A DNA stretch of 22,172 nt from QQUK01 sp913009765 (lineage in GTDB: Bacteria; Zixibacteria; MSB-5A5; GN15; FEB-12), in contig CALCCW010000301.1 of assembly GCA_937900185.1 (NCBI GenBank), forward strand, positions 1-22,172. Reading direction: 5' to 3'. Positions within the stretch are counted from its first letter, which is position 1. Every line of letters starts with the position of its first letter. The translations under genes and the position numbers were made by a program. Shown here in pieces: positions 8,798-16,126 of the stretch. The notes beneath the pieces were generated by a model. The model ran no database searches and was not told the DNA's origin. It saw nothing but the letters and a program-made list of their open reading frames with translations.

Positions 8798-9106
8798 GTG
8801 CAGAAGATTAAGTTTTGTAAAGTTGAAGAACTTCCGGAGGGGAAGTCTCTTGATAAAAAAATACTCGCCCGCAAAATAGCTGTTTTCAATGACCACGGCA
8901 TAATTTCTGCCATGGAAGCAGAATGCAAACATATGAAAGCACCGCTTAATATGGGAAAAGTTGAAAATGGGGTTGTAACATGTCATTGGCATGATTGGAA
9001 ATACGATTTACAAAGCGGTAAGTGTCTGACGCATGAAAAAATGGATTTAAAAAAATTTGAAGTTGAAATTTCAGACGGATATATTTATGTCCTGTTTGAC
9101 TTTTGA
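8798..9106 (+). CDS. Rieske-type [2Fe-2S] ferredoxin
   Basis: A 102-residue single-domain Rieske protein. The cluster ligands are Cys43 and His45 (ECKHMKAPL) and Cys62 and His65 (CHWHDWKYDL). The pattern C-x-H-(x16)-C-x-x-H, followed by W-x-x-D-x-x-x-G-x-C, is that of soluble NirD-like or dioxygenase-type ferredoxins; there is no membrane anchor or signal peptide. It should shuttle electrons in the cytoplasm, but its partner is unknown. The start is GTG 8798 with AAAAGG 5 nt upstream. It precedes the methyltransferase by 18 nt. The gene ends in TGA, which shows that TGA is a stop codon in this genome. Confidence 0.88.
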   Translation: MQKIKFCKVEELPEGKSLDKKILARKIAVFNDHGIISAMEAECKHMKAPLNMGKVENGVVTCHWHDWKYDLQSGKCLTHEKMDLKKFEVEISDGYIYVLFDF

Positions 9107-9124
9107 TTTACTTGAAAGGTCTTT

Positions 9125-9742
9125 ATGTATCAAAAAGTTCATAAATATTTAGAGAAGAAAATACCTGAGCGTCCTCCTATTTTACGTGAAATGGAAGAAC
9201 ATGCTGCGGAAAACCATTTTCCGATTATTGGACCATTGGTAGGTCGGTATTTGTATCAAACAGCCTATATGATGAAAGCAAGAAAAATTCTTGAACTTGG
9301 TTCCGGGTTTGGGTATTCCGCTTTTTGGTTCTCTTTGGCTATCAAGGGAAAAGGTCATATTACCATGACTGATACCTCGGCAGCTAATAAACGCACTGCT
9401 TTTAATTTTTTTAAACGGGCAGGCTTACAGACACAATTTGATTTCAAAGTTGGTGATGCATTAAAATCAATAAAAAAAATTGATGGTCCTTTTGATATAA
9501 TTTTAAATGATATTGATAAAAAAGATTATCCGAAAACTATAGATTTAGCAGCTACTCGTTTAAAAAAAGGTGGTCTGTTTATTACCGATAATCTTATTTG
9601 GTCAGGTAAAGTTTGTGATAAAACACAAGACAATGATACAAAAGCTATTGTAGAGTTTACTGATACATTGTATCGTGACAGCAGATTTTTTACAACAATT
9701 ATGCCGATTCGCGACGGTATCGCAATTGCCGTTCGTCTATAG
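9125..9742 (+). CDS. Class I SAM-dependent O-methyltransferase (COMT/CCoAOMT-like)
   Basis: A 205-residue cytoplasmic enzyme of the O-methyltransferase family 3 fold, related to catechol and caffeoyl-CoA O-methyltransferases and to TrmR. The SAM-binding motif is ILELGSGFGYSAFW (residues 55-68). The divalent-metal and acidic motif DIILNDIDKKDYP and the later FITDNLIWSGKV match the family's D...DN pattern. The C-terminus is DGIAIAVRL. AAAGG precedes ATG 9125 by 5-6 nt. Substrate cannot be told: it may be a small phenolic or a tRNA base. The close link with the Rieske gene hints at a shared transcript only. Confidence 0.85.
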   Translation: MYQKVHKYLEKKIPERPPILREMEEHAAENHFPIIGPLVGRYLYQTAYMMKARKILELGSGFGYSAFWFSLAIKGKGHITMTDTSAANKRTAFNFFKRAGLQTQFDFKVGDALKSIKKIDGPFDIILNDIDKKDYPKTIDLAATRLKKGGLFITDNLIWSGKVCDKTQDNDTKAIVEFTDTLYRDSRFFTTIMPIRDGIAIAVRL

Positions 9743-10102
9743 GAGAAATAAAAGAACAATTGATAATGTTTTTATTGATTTTGAAACTATTAGGCTCTAT
9801 ACTTGTTATAAATAATATAGAGTTTAAAAAGTTAATTATTGGCTCTATTATTCCGATAAGTATCTTAGAATCTAAAAGAATCTCTCTAAGCAGTTTAAAA
9901 AACAGTAACTCTTTTTTTGTCTTCTAAGAAAATTACAGGAACTTCTTTTAGGTTTTAGACGTAAAAACATTTTATATTGACAAAGCTGTATATATTTAAT
10001 ATGTAATAAAAGTCAAAATTATAATTAGGTATCTTATTAACAATTAATAACTGAAAAATTAAAAGATTATAAAGATTTTTCAATATTATTACTGGAGGAT
10101 TT
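9743..10102 (+). other. AT-rich spacer with a possible -35 and a weak short ORF
   Basis: This 360-base gap has no convincing gene. A 53-codon hydrophobic ORF (ATG 9766 to TAA 9927) has no ribosome binding site in range and reads like chance. CTCTATA (from 9793) pairs with TATAGAG (to 9820), a weak hairpin. TTGACA (9977-9982) is a perfect -35; TATGTA at 10000-10005 after 17 nt is a poor -10. It may drive the ArsC/Spx-like gene with a leader of about 90 nt. Confidence 0.4.
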
Positions 10103-10588
10103 ATGGCTCCCAAAAGAGCAACATTTTATACATTTGGCAATGATACTATTTGCAAAGAAGCAAAAAAATTCGTTGAAGATGCCGGTGTACTTCTTACGAT
10201 TCGAGATATTGAAGAAAAACCTTTCACGGTACGCGAATTAAAAGAATTAATCGGGCATATTGACCCTAAACATTTTCTCAATACTTCTTCCCCTGAATGT
10301 TTGAAGATGAATATTGAAGAGAAATTAAGTGATCGTGACGAGCTTTTTGTTTTAATTTCAGAGAATAATTATCTACTTCGTCGTCCTATTGTAAGGACAG
10401 CACGATTAGTTACTATTGGTTGTGACAAGCAAAAACTTGCTGAGATGTTACAAATTTCTTACAATAATGGTAAAAAACAGGATGATTCAAAAGGGAATCT
10501 GAAAAACAGCAAGTATGTAACTCGAAGAACTACAACAAAAAGTTCTGATACAAAAACAGCGGCACCATCTGTGAGAGCTGCAAAGTAA
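10103..10588 (+). CDS. ArsC/Spx-family thioredoxin-fold protein with basic tail
   Basis: The first 115 or so residues follow the ArsC/Spx pattern. A beta strand leads to Cys17 in TICKEAKKF, then GVLLTIRDIEEKPFTVREL (positions 28-46) and LLRRPIVRT with the conserved Arg-Arg-Pro. Family members are thioredoxin-fold enzymes (arsenate reductase) or RNA-polymerase-binding regulators (Spx). Cys17 is single, with no CxxC. Residues from about 120 to 161 form a Lys/Arg/Ser/Thr-rich, probably disordered tail that is not part of the ordinary domain. GGAGG (10094-10098) gives a strong start. It stands 79 nt before the ETF-QO gene. No arsenic genes are nearby, so an arsenate reductase role is not supported. 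Confidence 0.7.
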   Translation: MAPKRATFYTFGNDTICKEAKKFVEDAGVLLTIRDIEEKPFTVRELKELIGHIDPKHFLNTSSPECLKMNIEEKLSDRDELFVLISENNYLLRRPIVRTARLVTIGCDKQKLAEMLQISYNNGKKQDDSKGNLKNSKYVTRRTTTKSSDTKTAAPSVRAAK

Positions 10589-10667
10589 TCTGAATATTTC
10601 TTGCATTTCAAATCAGTTCATTCTATCTTTTCTCAGCTATGAAAACATAAAAGCAGAGGTATAAGGT

Positions 10668-12332
10668 ATGGAATTTGAAAGAGAAATTCTTGAAACAGAT
10701 ATATTAATAGTTGGGGCAGGACCGGCAGGATTAGCTGCTGCGTATAAAATTGCAAAGTTAGTTGAATCTCAATCGCTGGAAATTCCGGAAATTCTTCTCA
10801 TTGACAAAGGTTCCTATACCGGTGCTCATTCGCTCTCCGGGGCGGTGATGGACCCCAAAGGTATTGCTGAACTTATTCCAAATTTTAAAGAAGTCGGGGC
10901 TCCTCTTGAGGCGCAAGTTTCTGTGGACTCAATGTATTTCCTCTCGGAAAAGAGTTCAACAAAATTTCCTTTTATGCCTCCCTCATTAAACAATCACGGC
11001 AATTATATTATCTCTCTCAATAAATTCACCGGTTGGCTTGCTGAGCAGGTTGAAGCATTAGATATAGATATTTATGCCGGTCTTGCCGGTTATGATTTAC
11101 TTGTCGACGATGGCAAAGTCACAGGCGTGCAGACAGTTGATATGGGGCTTGATAAAGAAGGTAATCAGCGTTCGAATTTTGAACCGGGGTCAATTATTCA
11201 AGCAAAAGTGACAATCCTTTGCGAGGGTGTTCATGGCTCTTTGACACGTCACGCATTTGAAAAAATCCCTGAACTTGTGAAAAACTCTATCTCGCAGGCA
11301 TATTTAACAGGAGTAAAAGAAGTATGGGAAGTTCCCGAAGGGCGAATCAAACAGGGTGAAGTTATCCATACTATTGGATTTCCCCAACCGTCAAATGAGT
11401 ATGGCGGTGGGTGGATTTATGGTATGGCTGATAATAAAGTATCTGTCGGTTATGCCGTTGGACTGAACTCACCAAACCCTATGAATGACCCTCATAATAA
11501 ATTTCAGCAGTATAAAACACATCCGGTTGTGAAAAAGATTTTGGAGGGCGGGTCAATGCTGCACTACGGAGCCAAAACTATTCCTGATAACGGCTATTAT
11601 TCTATGCCGAAACTGTATCATAATGGTTTGCTTCTCTGCGGAGATTCTGCCGGTTTTTTAAATCCATCAAAACTCAAAGGTATCCACTTAGCTATCAAAT
11701 CAGGTATCATGGCAGCAGAAACAGTTATTGAAGCTATGACTGCTGATGATTACTCTGTAAAAACATTATCAAATTATAAAACAAAATTTGATAACAGTTG
11801 GGCAAAACCTGAACTGTATAAATCCAGAAATTTCCATGCAGGATTTAAGGGCGGACTCTTTCCGGGAATGTTTCACGCAGGTATGCAGCTTATAACCGGA
11901 GGAGGCGGACTTTTTGATAAAAAAGCATCAAAACCCGATAATGAATATATGTTGACCAAAAAAGAGTATAAACAGAAATTTGGTGTCGAACCGTCAAAAG
12001 TATCTTTGAAATTTGATAATGAATATCTGTTTGATAAATTGACCGATGTGTATAAATCTGGAACGATGCATGAAGAAGAACAGCCGTCGCATTTGCAGAT
12101 TTCGGATTTTGATATTTGTAATACCAAATGTAAAGAAGAATACGGCAACCCGTGTCAGCATTTTTGTCCTGCCCATGTCTATGAAATGGTCGAAGAAGGT
12201 GATTCAACAAAATTACAGTTGACACCGTCAAACTGTGTGCATTGTAAAACGTGCGATATTGTCGACCCATATCAGGTAATCAGGTGGGTCACTCCGCAAG
12301 GAGGCGAAGGACCGAATTACACGGATTGTTAG
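10668..12332 (+). CDS. Electron transfer flavoprotein-ubiquinone oxidoreductase (ETF-QO)
   Basis: Membrane-associated FAD and [4Fe-4S] protein that passes electrons from ETF (fatty-acid and amino-acid dehydrogenases) to the quinone pool. The FAD dinucleotide fold GAGPAG is at residues 16-21. HSLSGAVMDPKG, SVGYAVGL and LLCGDSAGFLNPSKLKGIH are typical ETF-QO/FixC motifs. The C-terminal ferredoxin domain has Cys500, Cys523, Cys526 and Cys529 spaced like the four cluster ligands. It closes with DPYQVIRWVTPQGGEGPNY, a strong family signature. Extra cysteines 484, 488 and 496 precede the cluster. At 554 aa it is full length. No etfAB genes are adjacent. A terminator follows. Confidence 0.95.
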   Translation: MEFEREILETDILIVGAGPAGLAAAYKIAKLVESQSLEIPEILLIDKGSYTGAHSLSGAVMDPKGIAELIPNFKEVGAPLEAQVSVDSMYFLSEKSSTKFPFMPPSLNNHGNYIISLNKFTGWLAEQVEALDIDIYAGLAGYDLLVDDGKVTGVQTVDMGLDKEGNQRSNFEPGSIIQAKVTILCEGVHGSLTRHAFEKIPELVKNSISQAYLTGVKEVWEVPEGRIKQGEVIHTIGFPQPSNEYGGGWIYGMADNKVSVGYAVGLNSPNPMNDPHNKFQQYKTHPVVKKILEGGSMLHYGAKTIPDNGYYSMPKLYHNGLLLCGDSAGFLNPSKLKGIHLAIKSGIMAAETVIEAMTADDYSVKTLSNYKTKFDNSWAKPELYKSRNFHAGFKGGLFPGMFHAGMQLITGGGGLFDKKASKPDNEYMLTKKEYKQKFGVEPSKVSLKFDNEYLFDKLTDVYKSGTMHEEEQPSHLQISDFDICNTKCKEEYGNPCQHFCPAHVYEMVEEGDSTKLQLTPSNCVHCKTCDIVDPYQVIRWVTPQGGEGPNYTDC

Positions 12333-12351
12333 TTGACAGCTTTTATATATA

Positions 12352-12384
12352 GGCGGGACTTATACACAAAGCCCCGCTTTTTTT
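12352..12384 (+). terminator. Rho-independent terminator after ETF-QO
   Basis: GCGGG (12353-12357) pairs with CCCGC (12373-12377), extended past one mismatch by CTT/AAG, and a run of seven T follows. Confidence 0.75.
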
Positions 12385-12414
12385 ATGATATTTATATAAC
12401 CTGCGGAGTATAAA

Positions 12415-12654
12415 ATGATTTCAATGATTATAGGAACAATAGGAGTTCTGATACTTCTTGTTGCTTTTGGATTAAATATATCACATAAACTTTCAGAAAA
12501 TTCAACTATCTATCTGAGTATGAATATTATTGGTTCTCTGATGGCGGCATGGTACGCCTATGCCGGAGGAGTTTATCCGTTTATTGCCTTAGAGATTGTG
12601 TGGGCTTTAACAGCTTTTGTGCGGTTACTTAAAGTTTACAGGGAAAATGTGTAG
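12415..12654 (+). CDS. Small CBU_0592-like membrane protein
   Basis: A 79-residue protein with three hydrophobic segments: residues 3-20, about 32-48 and 54-70. The layout (first helix IGTIGVLILLVAFGLN, then YLSMNIIGSLMAAWYAY, then FIALEIVWALTAFVRLL) matches the CBU_0592 family of small inner-membrane proteins, with the N-x-x-G and E-x-x-W positions kept. No function is established for the family. GGAG precedes ATG 12415 by about 7 nt. It has a terminator on each side, so it may have its own promoter or depend on read-through. Confidence 0.65.
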   Translation: MISMIIGTIGVLILLVAFGLNISHKLSENSTIYLSMNIIGSLMAAWYAYAGGVYPFIALEIVWALTAFVRLLKVYRENV

Positions 12655-12660
12655 AGGTAT

Positions 12661-12692
12661 AAAAAAAGCCCGCAATAAGCGGGCTTTTTTTT
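12661..12692. terminator. Bidirectional terminator between convergent genes
   Basis: GCCCGC (12668-12673) and GCGGGC (12679-12684) enclose AATAA. Seven A lie before and eight T after, so it works on both strands for the convergent pair. Confidence 0.9.
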
Positions 12693-12704
12693 ATATATAG
12701 AATT

Positions 12705-13292
12705 TTATACTGTCTTTTTAAATTTCTTACGAACAACACCACCTGCTAAACCTAAAGCAAAGAGAAGCATAGTAGCCGGTTCAGGAGCATCAGTGACAAC
12801 AGTCAGTTGAATTTTATCATTAAAGAAATGACAATCCGGGTCAAAACCAAATCCAAAATTTCCATCAGCAGCAAATGCTGAGAAATCATCTAAAAGTCCC
12901 ATTGATGCAAAGTCGTAGTTTAAATCAACCCAATCACCATTTGGACCGCCGTCAGTATCTGTCCAAGAATCAACAACAACGCCCTGACCATCATAATAAT
13001 TAGAAATTTCATCCTTGTTATCAACGCCAACATAAAGTCCGGCATCCATTTGATCTAGCATATTGATAAACAGCATATTTGGCTCAGGCCACCAGTTGTT
13101 TACATTTTTAATAGTTAAATAAACATTTGAAATATTTTCAGTTCCAAAATCATGATCGATTCCCCAACCATAATAGGCTCCATGATCTAAATCAAACATA
13201 TCAGCAGGTGTTGGGGTAAAATGGTATACTCCGGCAGAAACTGAGGTGAAAGCAAAGATTAAAAGCGATAAAGTAATTATTACTTTTTTCAT
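12705..13292 (-). CDS. PEP-CTERM sorting domain secreted protein
   Basis: An exported protein of 195 aa. It starts at 13292, where AAGGA lies about 8 nt upstream of MKKVIITLSLLIFAF; the ATG at 13310 has no such site. A signal peptide ends near SVSAG (residue 20). The body has the PADMFDLDHGAYYGWGI motif, seen in beta-sandwich 'choice-of-anchor' PEP-CTERM proteins, and is rich in Asp, Asn and Trp. The C-terminus has the complete sorting signal: PEPATM, a hydrophobic helix and the basic tail RKKFKK. Exosortase is expected to process it for surface or matrix display. No exosortase gene is in the window. A sigma-54-type promoter lies upstream. Confidence 0.9.
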   Translation of the reverse strand: MKKVIITLSLLIFAFTSVSAGVYHFTPTPADMFDLDHGAYYGWGIDHDFGTENISNVYLTIKNVNNWWPEPNMLFINMLDQMDAGLYVGVDNKDEISNYYDGQGVVVDSWTDTDGGPNGDWVDLNYDFASMGLLDDFSAFAADGNFGFGFDPDCHFFNDKIQLTVVTDAPEPATMLLFALGLAGGVVRKKFKKTV

Positions 13293-13350
13293 TCGTAAAT
13301 CCTTATGCATAAAACTTATATTTATATTTTATTTTCTACAGAAATGATAA

Positions 13351-13367
13351 AGCAAATAATGAGCCAA
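13351..13367 (-). promoter_or_regulatory. Sigma-54-type (-24/-12) promoter for the PEP-CTERM gene
   Basis: On the minus strand TGGCTC (13366-13361), five bases, then TTGCT (13355-13351). The invariant GG and GC are exactly 10 nt apart, and only one base differs from TGGCAC-N5-TTGC. Transcription would start near 13340, giving a leader of about 48 nt. Regulation of PEP-CTERM genes by RpoN with PrsK/PrsR is known in other bacteria. Confidence 0.65.
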
Positions 13368-13496
13368 ATATATAATGCATATAATAATAGTAATGTAAAA
13401 AATATCTTATTGCTGTTTAAACGTTTATACAATATACAAGATAAAATAACTCCTGAAATACTTTGGATATATATGGAGGGAAAAGTATTGATTGTA

Positions 13497-13548
13497 TGCA
13501 ACTTAATGCGATGTAACTTGCAAATTATCTGCAATTAAATGCGATACA
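13497..13548. promoter_or_regulatory. Direct repeat, possible upstream activator site
   Basis: GCAACTTAATGCGATGTA (13498-13515) and GCAATTAAATGCGATACA (13531-13548) match at 14 of 18 positions, with AATGCGAT identical, and are spaced 33 bp (three helical turns). The first also lies in an imperfect dyad, TGCAACTTA and TAACTTGCA. The repeats are 160-210 bp upstream of the predicted sigma-54 start, where enhancer-binding activators often bind. No gene is supported in 13293-13558; the ORFs there are AT-rich and antiparallel. Confidence 0.45.
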
Positions 13549-13558
13549 TATTGTCCGA

Positions 13559-14062
13559 TTAACTACCACAGGTGGCACAGCCGGAGCAGGCTTTGATTTC
13601 ATCGTTCATCCCACCGGCGGATAATTCAGCCAATAGAGTGATACCGTCAGGGGTGTATTCGATAGAGTCGACAGTACAGAAATCTTTGACTCCACCCGAA
13701 TTTTCACCGATTATGATTGCAAGCCCGCTTTTGATTGCGATGAAATGTTTAAGATATAGATATTCCCATGTTTTACTGTTAGTTGGGAATTCATCAAAAA
13801 GAGCATGAGGGGTCAGTTTTAAGATTTCGTTGATAGATTTATTTTTAAGCCACTTGGTGAGCATAGCCCGCCGACCGACATCACCTCCGCAGGTTTTTTT
13901 CTTGAGGGCGTATCGTACAAAATTATCATCTTGGTCGATAAGTATTTTTAACGAATCTGTAATATCTTTACACGGCATAAAACAATATACGCAAGTTTTA
14001 GGGCGATGTGAGGGATTTTTTTTGAGAACTTGTATGTGTATGTAATTGACACTAAGAACCAT
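13559..14062 (-). CDS. Divergent NifU/IscU-like Cys-rich protein
   Basis: A 167-residue protein that I align with the NifU/IscU scaffold fold. PCKDI (Cys31) stands at the first ligand (family CGD), KTCGGDVGRRAMLTKWL (Cys58) at the second, and NKSINEILKLTPHALFDEF follows as the helix of that family. The third ligand (family H-C in the last helix) is replaced by Tyr in EYLYLKHF. Extra cysteines make an N-terminal C24-x2-C27-x3-C31 and a C-terminal C159-x2-C162-x2-C165. It may bind an Fe-S cluster or metal in a changed way. ATG 14062 has no Shine-Dalgarno; it begins 5 nt after a leader ORF that has one. Confidence 0.5.
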   Translation of the reverse strand: MVLSVNYIHIQVLKKNPSHRPKTCVYCFMPCKDITDSLKILIDQDDNFVRYALKKKTCGGDVGRRAMLTKWLKNKSINEILKLTPHALFDEFPTNSKTWEYLYLKHFIAIKSGLAIIIGENSGGVKDFCTVDSIEYTPDGITLLAELSAGGMNDEIKACSGCATCGS

Positions 14063-14067
14063 GTTGG

Positions 14068-14118
14068 TTATAATGGTGTCATATGTTCACCGCAAACTTG
14101 ATTCATGCTTTCGTACAT
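14068..14118 (-). CDS. Short leader ORF upstream of the NifU-like gene
   Basis: Sixteen codons, reading MYESMNQVCGEHMTPL, with AGGAG 6 nt before the ATG. The TAA is only 5 nt before ATG 14062 of the next gene, which has no ribosome binding site of its own. This suggests translational coupling. A frameshift that detached the true N-terminus is the alternative; the two frames differ by two bases. Confidence 0.4.
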   Translation of the reverse strand: MYESMNQVCGEHMTPL

Positions 14119-14141
14119 CTTATACTCCTAAAAATTTGTAG

Positions 14142-14164
14142 GTCGAAACCCCTGTGGTTTCGAC
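14142..14164. repeat. Palindromic repeat unit
   Basis: Arms GTCGAAACC and GGTTTCGAC around CCTGT. It has the same plan as the hairpin at 2938-2960 (9-bp arms ending ACC/GGT, loop CCTGY), so the two look like one repeat family. Confidence 0.7.
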
Positions 14165-14182
14165 ATTCATATAGGTAAATCT

Positions 14183-14950
14183 ATGGAATATGTTTTAAAA
14201 CGACCATTTTACACTAAATACGCTTGGGTATATGATAAAATCATAAAACGACCCTTTAAGTCTGACTGTGATTTTATCGAAAAAATACTTGAAGAGAAAA
14301 CTTCAAAAGATCAAATATCAATTTTTGATGTAGGATGCGGAACAGGAAATTACTCAATTGAATTATCTCATCGAGGTTATAAAGTAACCGGAATAGATAT
14401 TTCAAAAGATCAAATTTCGGTTGCACAATCTAAAACTCATACTGAAAAGTCAGATGTTACTTTTCTTGAGGCTGATTTATTCAATTATATACCTGCTCAA
14501 ACTTTCGATTTAGTTCTATGTCGAGGAGTTTTAAATGACATTATAGATGATAAGTTAAGACAAAATATATTTAAGATTTTCAAATTATTGTTGAAAGTTG
14601 ATGGAATATTAGTATTTGATGTAAGAGACTGGGATAATTCATTTTATGCTAAAAGCAATAACCCTGTTATTGAAAAATCTATAACTGTAAAAGATGGAAC
14701 ACTACTTTTTAAATCCGAAACTAGATTCAACAAAGAATTAAAACAGTTGTTAATCAAGGAAACACATATTTTAAGATGTAATAATTCTGATGATATTGAT
14801 ATATTTGATTTCATTATGCAATGCTGGACAGTTGATGAATTAAAAAATAATCTTAATAATGCCGAATTTAGAAAGTATGATTTCTATGGTGATTATAATT
14901 TTGATATAGAATCTGGAGAAACAGAAAAAATTATTGTCGTAGCTCAATAG
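14183..14950 (+). CDS. Class I SAM-dependent methyltransferase
   Basis: A 255-residue soluble protein of the Methyltransf_25/11 type. The SAM-binding motif I is IFDVGCGTGNY (residues 47-57), with the acidic ribose-binding residue in VTGIDIS. FLEADLFNY matches motif II, and FDLVLCRGVLNDI the post-II region. The start MEYVLKRPFYTKYAWVYD resembles enzymes that methylate small molecules. The substrate is unknown. The gene is visibly more AT-rich than its neighbours and lies between palindromes at 14142-14164 and 14954-15010, which may mark past insertion. No good Shine-Dalgarno; AGG lies 8 nt before ATG 14183. Confidence 0.8.
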   Translation: MEYVLKRPFYTKYAWVYDKIIKRPFKSDCDFIEKILEEKTSKDQISIFDVGCGTGNYSIELSHRGYKVTGIDISKDQISVAQSKTHTEKSDVTFLEADLFNYIPAQTFDLVLCRGVLNDIIDDKLRQNIFKIFKLLLKVDGILVFDVRDWDNSFYAKSNNPVIEKSITVKDGTLLFKSETRFNKELKQLLIKETHILRCNNSDDIDIFDFIMQCWTVDELKNNLNNAEFRKYDFYGDYNFDIESGETEKIIVVAQ

Positions 14951-14953
14951 AAA

Positions 14954-15010
14954 GGCGGAAATACTATAGATTTTCGCCCTACTACTTTTAGGTTCAGGCA
15001 TGCCTGAACC
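14954..15010. terminator. Two hairpins between convergent genes
   Basis: GGCGGAAA (14954-14961) pairs with TTTTCGCC (14971-14978), including one G-T pair. Then GGTTCAGGCATGCCTGAACC (14991-15010) is a perfect 20-bp palindrome. They probably end transcription from both sides or are repeat units; neither has a long T run. Confidence 0.5.
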
Positions 15011-15017
15011 CTACATA

Positions 15018-16115
15018 TCAAAAATCAAAAACCTTCCGTTTGTCTTTGTCGGTGCTTTCTCGGAAGTCCCATTTATTTTCAAGTTTTAGAACCCCACGAG
15101 GGCAGACATGAGCACACATACCGCACCCGACACATGCTGCACGTTTAAATGATTGGTTTGTCTGAGCATACGCCCTGACATCAATGCCCATCTCGCAATA
15201 GGTCGAACAGTTACCACATGAAATACACATCTCATCTTTAACAGTTATTCTAAACCGTCCGAATTTTTGAATCAGACCAAGCAAAGCAGCCATCGGACAG
15301 AAAAACCGACACCAAACTCTGCTTCCCATAAGAGGGTAGAGTCCGACTCCGAGTACCCCCGAAAGCATAGCAACAACTACAAACTGGTACGTTCCTTGAA
15401 TTTTTGAAGCAATCAAATCAAATGTTGTATAGTCAGTTACCCAAGCACCTGCCGCATTTTCATAGTGCAACCCCCAGTTGATAATAACAAGAGATGTTGA
15501 AAGAATTGCCAGTACTAAAACAGTATGAATAGAAACCTGTTCAAATTTCCATGCTTTAACGTTTTTTTTAGAAAGCTGACGGAACGAATCACCGGCGGTT
15601 TCTGCCAGTCCGCCGCATCCGCAGACCCAAGAGCAGTACCATCGTTTACCATAGAGAAGAGTCATAATTGGTACGATTATTAGAGAACTTACAAAAGCGT
15701 AAACAATAATCAAGAGTGGGTATTCAAAAATATATTTGGGATTAAATAAATCAATACCTAATGGCCAGAACTTGGCAAAGTTAAATCCTTTAGATGCAAA
15801 CAAACCCATAATTTCAGGAATAGAAAAGGCAAAAACAATTTGAAAAAATATCAGTGTAAAGGTACGGAATTTTTGATAACGGCTATTGCCATGCGTGTTG
15901 ATAAAATACAAACCGCCTGTCACAATTGCTATAGTATAGAGTACCCCATACAAATCCCATTTACCTTTGAGTCCTACCAAGTTAGCCCAACTGTCGGGGA
16001 TATTTGTAAAATAAATCAGCAAGTAAAATGCAAATAATAATACTGAAAGACCCCAGGCAATCATACCTTTAGATTTTAGAGGACTTTTGAATGTAGACAT
16101 CAATCCTGTTTGCAT
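15018..16115 (-). CDS. NapH/NosR/CcoG-like membrane polyferredoxin
   Basis: Inner-membrane iron-sulfur protein of 365 aa with about six hydrophobic helices. Two membrane-face Cys motifs, C161-x3-C165-x-C167 and C269-x3-C273-P, are as in NapH and NosR. Two C-terminal [4Fe-4S] ferredoxin sites follow: C297, C300, C303, C307 and C328, C331, C334, C338. Proteins of this group move electrons between quinone or cytoplasmic donors and periplasmic acceptors. AGGGGG lies 7 nt before ATG 16115, and the gene starts 11 nt after the FAD oxidoreductase ends. The two are surely co-transcribed. No nap, nos or cco genes are near, so its acceptor must differ. Confidence 0.85.
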   Translation of the reverse strand: MQTGLMSTFKSPLKSKGMIAWGLSVLLFAFYLLIYFTNIPDSWANLVGLKGKWDLYGVLYTIAIVTGGLYFINTHGNSRYQKFRTFTLIFFQIVFAFSIPEIMGLFASKGFNFAKFWPLGIDLFNPKYIFEYPLLIIVYAFVSSLIIVPIMTLLYGKRWYCSWVCGCGGLAETAGDSFRQLSKKNVKAWKFEQVSIHTVLVLAILSTSLVIINWGLHYENAAGAWVTDYTTFDLIASKIQGTYQFVVVAMLSGVLGVGLYPLMGSRVWCRFFCPMAALLGLIQKFGRFRITVKDEMCISCGNCSTYCEMGIDVRAYAQTNQSFKRAACVGCGMCAHVCPRGVLKLENKWDFRESTDKDKRKVFDF

Positions 16116-16126
16116 ACATTATCCCC

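Noticed and set aside
9766..9927. 53-codon hydrophobic ORF
   Set aside because: The nearest AGGAG is about 20 nt away, and the composition is what AT-rich spacer gives by chance.
10103..10588. Naming the ArsC/Spx-like gene arsC
   Set aside because: No arsenic genes are nearby, and the sequence around Cys17 does not match the well-known arsenate reductase loop.
13305..13538. Overlapping ORFs on both strands upstream of the PEP-CTERM gene
   Set aside because: They are AT-rich chance frames that cover the sigma-54 promoter and direct repeat and have no family resemblance.
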